Assembly (NCBI GenBank): GCA_024516035.1
Contig: CM044959.1
Span: 16,375,441 to 16,439,440, forward strand
Reading direction: 5' to 3'
Length of the DNA: 64,000 nucleotides
Origin: Bactericera cockerelli
Lineage: Eukaryota; Arthropoda; Insecta; Hemiptera; Triozidae
Shown here: positions 56,792 to 64,000 of the stretch, piece by piece
How the letters are laid out: each line of letters begins with the position of its first letter
Numbering within the stretch: the stretch's first letter is position 1
Position numbers and translations under genes: made by a program
The notes under the pieces: generated by a model
The model's input: only the letters and a program-made list of their open reading frames with translations
The model's database searches: none
Told to the model about the DNA's origin: nothing

Positions 56792-56836
56792 TTTCAGGTG
56801 TAGTTCAACAATACCTTTGTTGAACTACACCTGAAA
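56792..56836. repeat. Perfect 20-bp stem, 5-nt loop
   Basis: Arm tttcaggtgtagttcaacaa, loop tacct, then the exact reverse complement. It directly precedes the family G copy at 56837 and lies about 225 bp before Bx exon 3. Confidence 0.95.
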
Positions 56837-57031
56837 TTGGAAGGAAGAGATTGCCATAGGCAATAACCCCGCCCTTTAGTTAGGACATTATGTTTTTTAT
56901 ATATTTCTATTCTTTTTCATTTTTATTGTATATATTGTTCCCATTTTTTTCATTTTTAAAATAAATATTTGTATGTACATAATGTCCATTTATACCTAAT
57001 AAAGCGTTGTATAACAATAATAATACCTTTG
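56837..57031 (+). mobile_element. Family G retroposon tail next to Bx exon 3
   Basis: 'ggaaggaagagattgccata', 'aataaccccgccctttagtt', 'taggacatta', 'cctaataaagcgttgtataa', then (aat)n ending 30 bp before the exon 3 acceptor. It carries an AATAAA in sense orientation within the host intron. Confidence 0.85.
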
Positions 57032-57061
57032 TGCTGACGGCCTGGCTTTCCTCCTCCCCAG

Positions 57062-57203
57062 GTTCTGTGTGGGGGACCGGTTCTACCTGTGCGAGAACAA
57101 GATCCTGTGCGAGTATGACTATGAGGAGAGGATGGTGTTTGCCAACATGGCGTACAACCCGAACACCATCGCCCAGCTCAAGCGACACGCCTCCCACTTA
57201 CCG
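57062..57203 (+). CDS. Bx: Beadex/LMO, exon with second half of LIM2
   Basis: Encodes residues 125-172. FCVGDRFYLCENKILCEYD completes LIM2 with ligands C141 and D144 and is near-identical to LMO1/3. Then comes the insect-type tail EERMVFANMAYNP and QLKRHASHLP. The acceptor is 'tcctcctccccag' (AG at 57060-57061); the first base completes Arg125. The donor gtaagt starts at 57204, leaving a phase-0 end; the final exon(s) lie outside the window. The donor lies in a four-unit tandem repeat, and the frame stays open into it for 44 more codons (stop 57336-57338), so a retained-intron end is possible. Confidence 0.93.
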
Positions 57204-57302
57204 GTAAGTCATTTTTTTTACCTCCTACTTACCGGTAAGTCATTTTTTTACCTCCCACTTACCGGTAAGTCATTTTTTTACCTCCCACTTACCGATAAGT
57301 CA
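57190..57302 (+). repeat. Tandem repeat duplicating the exon 3 donor
   Basis: Four units of 30-31 bp (core 'cctcccacttaccggtaagt', then a T-run). gtaagt starts at 57204, 57235 and 57265; the fourth unit reads gataagt at 57295 and has lost the GT. Unit 1 contains the last coding bases of exon 3. Confidence 0.95.
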
Positions 57303-57526
57303 ATTTTACATTACATTATTTCTAGGGGTCTTTTCTAAAAGTCTAAAAGACAGGACTACTTGTCTTGCGCTAACAGTCTAAATAAAGCACTACTTATACT
57401 TATACTAATTTTATATTTTTTAAATGAGATTTTGTTCAGGCTGTAGGATAAATAGAGTATTGTTTATCTATTAATTGATTAACTGGTGTTCGTTATTGAT
57501 CTGGAGAGATTAATTTGGGGGATAGA

Positions 57527-57730
57527 ATAATAATACTCTTTAGTGGAAGGTAACCATTAGGCGAGGTTAATGCTCAGAGCATTTTCTACAACCTAACCCT
57601 CAGAATCTTATTATTATGTGGTCACAAACTCAAATTAATTCGTGCTATGGTTGGGATGCGAACCAACGGATCCCTAAGCTACCTGGATTATCAGACTAGC
57701 GACGCGCGTTGACCACTTGACTACCAATGG
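57527..57730 (-). mobile_element. SINE-C, full length
   Basis: (aat)n, body, B box 'ggttcgcatccc' and head 'tggtagtcaagtggtcaacg' on the reverse strand. Confidence 0.88.
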
Positions 57731-58703
57731 AGGGGTTTGAGTTAGTCAAGCATCTCATTATTCATAATGCGAGTATATGTAGATATTAGGTACCTATCTA
57801 CATAGAATCGAACCACTGATTTCGAGTCCGCTGCCTTATCGATCAGTCCTTGTTGATTGCGATTTCAAAGTTGGTCCGACTCCGAACCATACAAGAGCGG
57901 CTATTAGCTACGTGATGATATGTTATATCCGCTATGACAACTACTCCTGAACTTTGATGTCAAATTTCCAAGTAGGTAGATAATTGGAAGACAAAAGATT
58001 CACATGAATAAAGCTCACAAAAGCAGCAGCTAGGATATTCTCTCAAGACCTAATATCCCAAAGTTCAAAGCTCACATATTATCCTAAACTTATTATAACG
58101 TCAAAGATAGTTTACTTCCGCCAAGGCTACACTAGACAGCGGATGCAAGGGTGTCAGGGGAAGGTGGGTAGGTAAGTGTCTCAAAAATTGAAAATAATAA
58201 TGCCCCTTGAGGCGTCTTACTTTGTCTCTCCAAAGTTTTCAAAGTTTATAATAACTCTAACAAGAACTCGGGGATTACGACGGCGAAAATCCTTCATGCC
58301 ATCCCTTCTGACGCGGGACACGGCTGCTTAAGACGACAGGTATGTAAACAATACCGTCACCTAGCGAAAGCCTTGCTAATCCCTCGCCCCGGGATCATGG
58401 AGACAGCCCGCCTAGGTGAGATGAAGATTTAAACACCAGGTCGTCTTGAGAAATTGAAATTTTCCATGTTCCATGCCTTTGTATAGATAAGATTCTTGAT
58501 GGCATTTTGTAAAACTATAACATTATACTTGGAAAACGAAAATCTGTTTACCTACTTCTTCTACCCACATAACAGATCCTGGTGTGCATTCTAGAAATAA
58601 TACAATATGTATGTAGGTATTTAATAATATGTCAGAATTCGTTCTTTTTGTTGAACCATTAGCGAAATGTACCATCTTAAACTCTTTAGAGTATTTTCAA
58701 CAG
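57731..58703. other. No gene; weak SINE-B scrap
   Basis: 57815-57850 ('cgctgccttatcgatca') looks like part of a SINE-B head in reverse. The rest is unique-looking intron DNA. Confidence 0.5.
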
Positions 58704-60394
58704 TGTTAGGGCTTCACTTTTTTTGCTATGAATGACCACTTATATCTACCTCCATGAGCGATTGCGTGCGCAATTGGTTGTCTCCAACTCGATGGAAAAT
58801 CTCACGTCGGACTCTTCGTGAGGAAAGTTCTCTCTTACCTTAATAAACTCTTGACCAGCACACATCGCAACCATCCACCGTATCATCTTGCTCCGCTAGC
58901 CGCTTTCGCCAGGCCTGGCGACTTACCATCTTGATCAGCGGCCCCAGCGTAGAGCAGAAGAAGATTGACGAACGACAACCGTAAGCTCATTTTCAATTAA
59001 CTATTGGAAAAGCCATCTGCTCTCCAATACATAAGTTGGTCATTCGAACCGAAATCGTAATTTGCCAGTTTTATGGGTCTATAGTTTAACTTAATCTTTG
59101 TACTTGCTTCTGGCCTCGTGTCTCGCGTTCGCACCATTAAGTCTTTCTCAAAGCAGTAGACAGTAGTTAGCGTGAGTCAATGTTCTATCTGTAGCGTTTG
59201 TCATCTTCATTACCTATTTCACAATCATTTCATCTTAAAATCTTAAAATTTCAATCTAAGTGAAATATTACTCTTGATTGCCTATACTTCCTATCTGGAT
59301 TACTGGCATTGAAAATTGAGTAAAGTTGGGGTTTAATCAGTGTTTTAAAATCATAATCAAGTGAAAAAGAATTGCTTTTACCTTATTTTTATCTTATTAA
59401 TACTCAATCTAGTACCCTTTGTAATAATCTTGTTATCTGATCCTGTGTCACAACTGTCAATTTACCTTACATTTGTGCATAATACTAAAGTATCATTATC
59501 TTCTAAAGTTTACTAGCCAAAGCTCAGTTTCCAAGATTTTTTTTGCATTCTGTGAATAAGTCTGGTTTCTAATTGTTCATATCTCCACAAAAACCTCATT
59601 TTTCTACATTAATTTACCGATTTCAGCAACCTAGAGTAATTTTTAGTTCTGTATTTTGATCTTATTTGGTTATTGGAAAATTTAGCTACATTTGTTGACC
59701 TCATGGGTTTTTGATCTTGCATTTTCTGCATATTATCTTATTTTAATGAAACCTTGATATTGCTATTTACCTGCATTCATTTCATTACAATCTAATCTTA
59801 TAAAGTTGCATAATTAATAATTCTCACCCACCGAGATTTTGTTGCAGTTAAAGCAACTAATTATCTCATCTCCTTATATTTGCTAACCTATAACACTTAC
59901 CTGTAGTTATTTCTATAACAAACCTCAGTTTAAAGAGTTATTATATCTGAGTTTACCGAGTAAAGTGTGCTCAAGGGGATATTTTTGTATTATCCAAAAT
60001 TTAATGATCTTGTTCTGTGCTATTATCTGCATAAGGAATTACCCACCTAACTAATCTTACCAAGTGATTTTTAATAATTAAATTTTGTCACAATTATCAG
60101 CTATTTAAATATTTGCAGTGATTTTTTTTACGCGAGAGTTATTTTCTAGTGGTTATATAATCCAAGTGATATTTTTTGGATTAAAATTTTCCATTTAAAA
60201 ATTTTCAAGTGTGTTTTTTTGCATCTATTAAATAATTTGCCCACTTTCTAAAGTTATCACATTTTTTTTGTGAAAATTTCACCTATATTTAACTAATAAC
60301 TAGTCAATAATCTAACAAAAAGAAGAAATATTGGTTTCTACAGAATACTTACCGGTTTTTAGTTACCTAGTGCTTTCTACATTCAATAATAAAC
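58704..60394 (+). other. Probable BEL/Pao 5' LTR and leader
   Basis: This stretch is free of SINEs and precedes the gag-pol start. A possible LTR runs from TGTTAG (58704) to CTAACA (60312-60317), a 6-bp inverted terminus, but 1.6 kb would be long for the group. A shorter LTR ending before 'tggcgacttacc' (58915), which starts like a tRNA primer site, is an alternative. 'aataaa' at 58841-58846 could be an LTR polyadenylation signal. The 3' LTR is outside the window, so the edges are unproven. Confidence 0.4.
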
Positions 60395-63300
60395 ATGACT
60401 TCTCCAGCTGACCAAATGAAAATTGCATCAGACTACAGAAATAGGCTGTATCGGCGAATGCAAGAGTGTTATAATGCTAGCTTAGATGCAAATAAGGTCA
60501 GTGATTTTAAAGTGAGAGTTGCAAAGGCTGATGAAACGTTGGACAAATTTGAGAAAATCTTAGGTACAATGGATACTTTGAATGTAAAGTTGGATGAGGC
60601 TGACCGCATTGACTGTGATCAAACTTTATCTAGTTTTGAGGCCATGTACTTCAAGGTCAAGGCTAAAGAAGCCGTTTTGAAGGCTGAAATGGCTTCACCG
60701 GTTTCTCCTGCCCCTCAAGCACCCAAAATTCACCTTCCAACCATAAATGTACCAATATTTAGTGGTGAAATTTCTGCTTTTCCTGCTTTCAAATCTTTGT
60801 ATGACCAGTTAATCCATACCAATACCGACCTTTCTGATATTCAAAAATTCAGTTATCTTAAATCTTACCTAAGCAGCCATGCAGCTAGTTGCATTGATCA
60901 TATATCTTTTTTGGCTCAAAATTATCCATTAGCTTATCAAAGCTTGGTTGATCGCTATGGAAAAAAGCGGGTTTTAGCCAATAACTATCTCTCAAAAATC
61001 TTAAAATTTTCACCTTTACAAAGTGATCACATAAAAGGATTGAGGAATTTCTTGGATATTTTCCATATCAATGTAGAATCTTTGAGAGGTCTAAACATTG
61101 AAAACCTAGGAGAATTTATCCTTCTTCAGTTGGGATTAAAAGCCCTTGATGAAAAAACCCGTCAAGACTTTGAAACCGAGCAGATTCAGAATAATTTTCC
61201 CAAATTTGAGGATCTAGTTAAATTTGTGCGTCACAAATGTTCTATTCTGGATCTTACCCATGACAACTCAGTGAATAACCACAAATCTCAATTACCTATT
61301 AGCCAATCTAATCGCAAAACCTATCAAGTTACTGCTCAACCAGGAGATAATCAATTTTCTTCATTTCAACCTCAACAACCTTATCAAGTTAAGCAGTTTC
61401 AAAAATCAAAGTTCACATGTTCAGTATGTAATTCTGGTGATCATAGGATTGCATCATGTACCAAATTTTTAAAGATGGATGTTACCAAGCGCTATGCTCA
61501 AGTCAAAGAATTAAAATTATGCTTTGCTTGTTTGAGTTCCAAACACTCCCGTCCAGAGTGTCAATCTATGTATCAATGCAAATATTGTCAGAGCAAAAAT
61601 CACCATTCCTTGCTACATCAATCTGAACCAGGTGGAAGTCAACAGAAGTCAGGTTACCAATATCAAGGACACACTAAGGAACAAACTCATCCCTCAACCT
61701 CCAGTTCACACAAGGATAGGTTTCCTGCCCAAGGACAATCTTCGTCAACCAATCTATTTTCAGGAAATCATGCTGTTGAAACCTCAACCACTTCAAACTC
61801 AACGGTACTTCTGGGAACTGCAGTGGTGCAACTCCAAGACAGATTTGGGATGTGGTATTCTGTTCGTTGTCTCCTTGATTCAGGTAGTCAAATCTCTATA
61901 ATCTCGCATCGCTTAGCTCAACAACTCAAGCTTGGATGGAAAGCATCGAACCTTCACATCTCGGGTATTGATACGTCCAATCCAGTAAAAGCCAAAGGGG
62001 AGTTGTGTGTTCAACTTTTACCTCATAAACATATTATAAAATCAGATAGTAGACCTTTGAATATTCAAGCCGTCATCTTACCGAAGATTACCAGTAATCT
62101 ATCAAACACTATTAACAATGATGTTATTAAAATGTATTCCCACTTACCTTTAGCTGATTTAACTTATGTGGATCCAAAACTAGATTCTACCATTGAACTT
62201 CTAATTGGAGCAGAGTATTACTGTCAACTTCTTGATCATTCATCAAAGACAATTTTAGGTAATCCATCAGCTGTACCATCTATTTTGGGTTGGCTGTTGC
62301 TGGGCAAGTGTCCTAACCAACTAAAACCTCAGTCCTACCATACCTTCTTTGTCAAAGAGGATCCAATTGCCATGGAATTACAAAAATTCTGGGAGAGCGA
62401 AGAACTGCCTTACATCCATTCTCCAAATCCAGAAGAAGTTGCCTGTGAACAACACTTCATTGACACCCATCAGAGAGACTCAAATGGAAGATATGTGCTG
62501 CGTCTTCCCTTCAAGGACCTCATACGACCTGATCTTGGATCAAATAGAAAAATAGCACTAAAACGGCTGGAATCTCTCGACAATAAGCTGTCCCGTGATC
62601 CAGAACAAAAGAAGCTGTATTATGACAACTTGGAATCTTATCTTGAACCTGGACATATGACTATTGCTCAACACCGTTCAGACTATCTTTTACTGCATTT
62701 TGGCATCTATAAACCAACATCATCTTCTACACCCCTACGTGTTGTCTTTGATCCGAACACTTCCAGTAATAATGGAAACAATCTTGCAAAAAATCTTTTA
62801 GTTGGTCCTAAGCTCCAGAAGGACATTAGCGACTTACTTACTCAGTGGAGACTTCATCCTGTTGTTCTTCTTTGTGATATACAAGCCATGTACAGAAACA
62901 TATTAATCCATCCTGACGACCGTCAGTTTCAGCATATCCTGTGGCACGAGAAGGGTTCTATGGAGGTCACAGAATTTGAACTCACCACCTGCACCTTTGG
63001 ATTACCAGGGAGTCCCTATCAGGCTCAACGTGTCTTAAAACAGTTGGCCCTAGATGAGGGTGAAAAGTTCCCGAAAGCAGCAAATGCCCTGCAAAATGAA
63101 GCCTATGTGGATGATTTGATTACGGGATCATCAACCGTAAAAGATGCTATTGCATTGAGAAATGACATTATTTCTCTCTTAGCAAAGGGTGGCTTTTCTG
63201 TGAGAAAATGGGCCTCATCTAACTCCACTGTCCTTGAAGGTATAGCTGAAGATCTTTGTGAAAAACCTAAATGTTTTTCAGAGGGGGGAGAGGAGTCTAT

Positions 63301-64000
63301 AAAAGTACTAGGCATGCAATGGTGCCCTAAATCTGATGCATTTTTTTATGTAGTGAATAATCAATCCTTTCCACCCACTCTTTCTAAAAGACAAGTTTTG
63401 GCATTTGTCGCTAAATTATATGACTGTAATGGCTATCTAAGTCCAGTAATCATTTGGATGAAGATTTTTCTCCAAAAATTGTGGCTTGATAATAGTTTAT
63501 CTTGGGACACACCGCTCTCAGATAACTTACGTGAAATGTGGCAAGCATTCACAACTGAACTTACCTTGTTATCTACCTTTAAAATACCCCGTTACATCAA
63601 TAGAGAAAAGTGTCAATCCATGGATCTTGTGGGATTTGCAGATGCATCCAAGTCTGCTTATGCTGCAGTGGTGTATCTCCGAGTGTGTAATTTGGAAGGC
63701 AAAGTTAAAAATTACCTTCTTCGTGCAAAAACCAAAGTTGCACCACTCAAAGTGCAAACCATTAATCGATTAGAACTGTGCGCAGCTTTATTATTGACAA
63801 AAATAGTCAAATCACTCGAATTTTTATCATTTGATAATGTTTATCTCTTTTCTGATAGTTGTGTTGTTCTATCTTGGCTAAAAACCCCACCTTATCAACT
63901 TAAAATATATGTAGCAAATCGTGTATCTCAAATCTTGGAAACTACTAAACCCACTCAGTGGCAATATGTCACTTCTGAATTAAATAGTGCAGACTCAGCA
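60395..64000 (+). CDS. BEL/Pao retrotransposon gag-pol, 5' part
   Basis: A single open frame of 1202 codons from ATG 60395 to the window end, with no stop or frameshift. Order: gag-like region (residues ~130-300, DUF1759 type, with PIFSGEISAFPAF); three zinc knuckles C-x2-C-x4-H-x4-C/H at 342-355, 376-389 and 395-408; aspartic protease with DSG at 495-497; reverse transcriptase with the first Asp at 828 (CDIQAMY) and YVDD at 904-907; RNase H with D1083, E1127 and D1154. Integrase and the 3' LTR must lie beyond 64000. One continuous frame for gag and pol, three knuckles and YVDD fit BEL/Pao rather than Gypsy or Copia. Intact motifs suggest a recent, perhaps active copy. It lies in the same orientation as Bx. 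No envelope is visible. Confidence 0.93.
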   Translation, partial: MTSPADQMKIASDYRNRLYRRMQECYNASLDANKVSDFKVRVAKADETLDKFEKILGTMDTLNVKLDEADRIDCDQTLSSFEAMYFKVKAKEAVLKAEMASPVSPAPQAPKIHLPTINVPIFSGEISAFPAFKSLYDQLIHTNTDLSDIQKFSYLKSYLSSHAASCIDHISFLAQNYPLAYQSLVDRYGKKRVLANNYLSKILKFSPLQSDHIKGLRNFLDIFHINVESLRGLNIENLGEFILLQLGLKALDEKTRQDFETEQIQNNFPKFEDLVKFVRHKCSILDLTHDNSVNNHKSQLPISQSNRKTYQVTAQPGDNQFSSFQPQQPYQVKQFQKSKFTCSVCNSGDHRIASCTKFLKMDVTKRYAQVKELKLCFACLSSKHSRPECQSMYQCKYCQSKNHHSLLHQSEPGGSQQKSGYQYQGHTKEQTHPSTSSSHKDRFPAQGQSSSTNLFSGNHAVETSTTSNSTVLLGTAVVQLQDRFGMWYSVRCLLDSGSQISIISHRLAQQLKLGWKASNLHISGIDTSNPVKAKGELCVQLLPHKHIIKSDSRPLNIQAVILPKITSNLSNTINNDVIKMYSHLPLADLTYVDPKLDSTIELLIGAEYYCQLLDHSSKTILGNPSAVPSILGWLLLGKCPNQLKPQSYHTFFVKEDPIAMELQKFWESEELPYIHSPNPEEVACEQHFIDTHQRDSNGRYVLRLPFKDLIRPDLGSNRKIALKRLESLDNKLSRDPEQKKLYYDNLESYLEPGHMTIAQHRSDYLLLHFGIYKPTSSSTPLRVVFDPNTSSNNGNNLAKNLLVGPKLQKDISDLLTQWRLHPVVLLCDIQAMYRNILIHPDDRQFQHILWHEKGSMEVTEFELTTCTFGLPGSPYQAQRVLKQLALDEGEKFPKAANALQNEAYVDDLITGSSTVKDAIALRNDIISLLAKGGFSVRKWASSNSTVLEGIAEDLCEKPKCFSEGGEESIKVLGMQWCPKSDAFFYVVNNQSFPPTLSKRQVLAFVAKLYDCNGYLSPVIIWMKIFLQKLWLDNSLSWDTPLSDNLREMWQAFTTELTLLSTFKIPRYINREKCQSMDLVGFADASKSAYAAVVYLRVCNLEGKVKNYLLRAKTKVAPLKVQTINRLELCAALLLTKIVKSLEFLSFDNVYLFSDSCVVLSWLKTPPYQLKIYVANRVSQILETTKPTQWQYVTSELNSADSA

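Larger units (their letters stand above)
25932..57061 (+). other. Bx: Bx 31-kb intron within LIM2
   Basis: Donor gtgaga, acceptor 'ctttcctcctccccag'. It splits LIM2 between its two zinc sites. Filled mainly with SINEs, MITEs, pyrimidine-rich minisatellites and AT-rich DNA; no nested gene found. Confidence 0.9.
57204..64000 (+). other. Bx: Bx third intron, incomplete
   Basis: Begins at the exon 3 donor and is not closed in the window. Holds a SINE-C and a same-strand BEL/Pao element. Confidence 0.7.

Noticed and set aside
58915..58932. Primer-binding site 'tggcgacttacc'
   Set aside because: Only the first seven bases look like a tRNA 3'-end complement and the LTR edge is unknown, so it is mentioned only as an alternative.
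61632..61901. 89-codon and other short ORFs within 61632-63773
   Set aside because: Shadow frames of the BEL/Pao polyprotein, which is open in another frame.

Overview
This window is AT-rich nuclear DNA from an animal, almost certainly an insect. It is mostly one very large gene whose introns are packed with short retroposons. I could not pin the species. A sap-feeding hemipteran would fit the texture (many tRNA-derived SINEs, Helitrons, BEL/Pao), but that is only an impression.

The one host gene I can support is the + strand LIM-only gene of the LMO1/LMO3 class, which in insects is Beadex (dLMO). Three coding exons are visible: 21382-21637 (N-terminus and LIM1), 25806-25931 (first half of LIM2) and 57062-57203 (second half of LIM2 and C-terminal region). 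Introns of 4.2 kb and 31.1 kb separate them, and a third intron runs off the right edge. Splice phases agree and all 16 LIM zinc ligands are present. Both later splice junctions lie in tandem repeats that copy the splice site: seven 84-85 bp units each carry the exon 2 acceptor (25236-25805), and four ~30 bp units each carry the exon 3 donor, the last one mutated (57190-57302). This is the most unusual feature of the window.

Region by region. Positions 1-21381 are upstream or intronic DNA with scattered SINEs, a Helitron, a LINE tail, a 0.7-kb purine-rich minisatellite and some fold-backs; no convincing gene. Positions 21382-25931 hold exons 1 and 2 and the acceptor array. Positions 25932-57061 are the giant intron: at least five tRNA-headed SINE families (named A-E here, with F and others), several with clear target-site duplications and some nested; pyrimidine-rich minisatellites (the largest 1.5 kb at 38.2-39.7 kb); a non-autonomous hAT element inside a SINE; a Helitron; a pogo-like MITE; and a LINE tail. 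Positions 57062-64000 hold exon 3, the donor array and intron 3, which contains a BEL/Pao LTR retrotransposon in the same orientation as the gene. Its gag-pol frame is open for 1202 codons from 60395 to the end of the window.

SINE-A to SINE-F and families G to N are my own labels, made by comparing copies inside this window; none was checked against a database.
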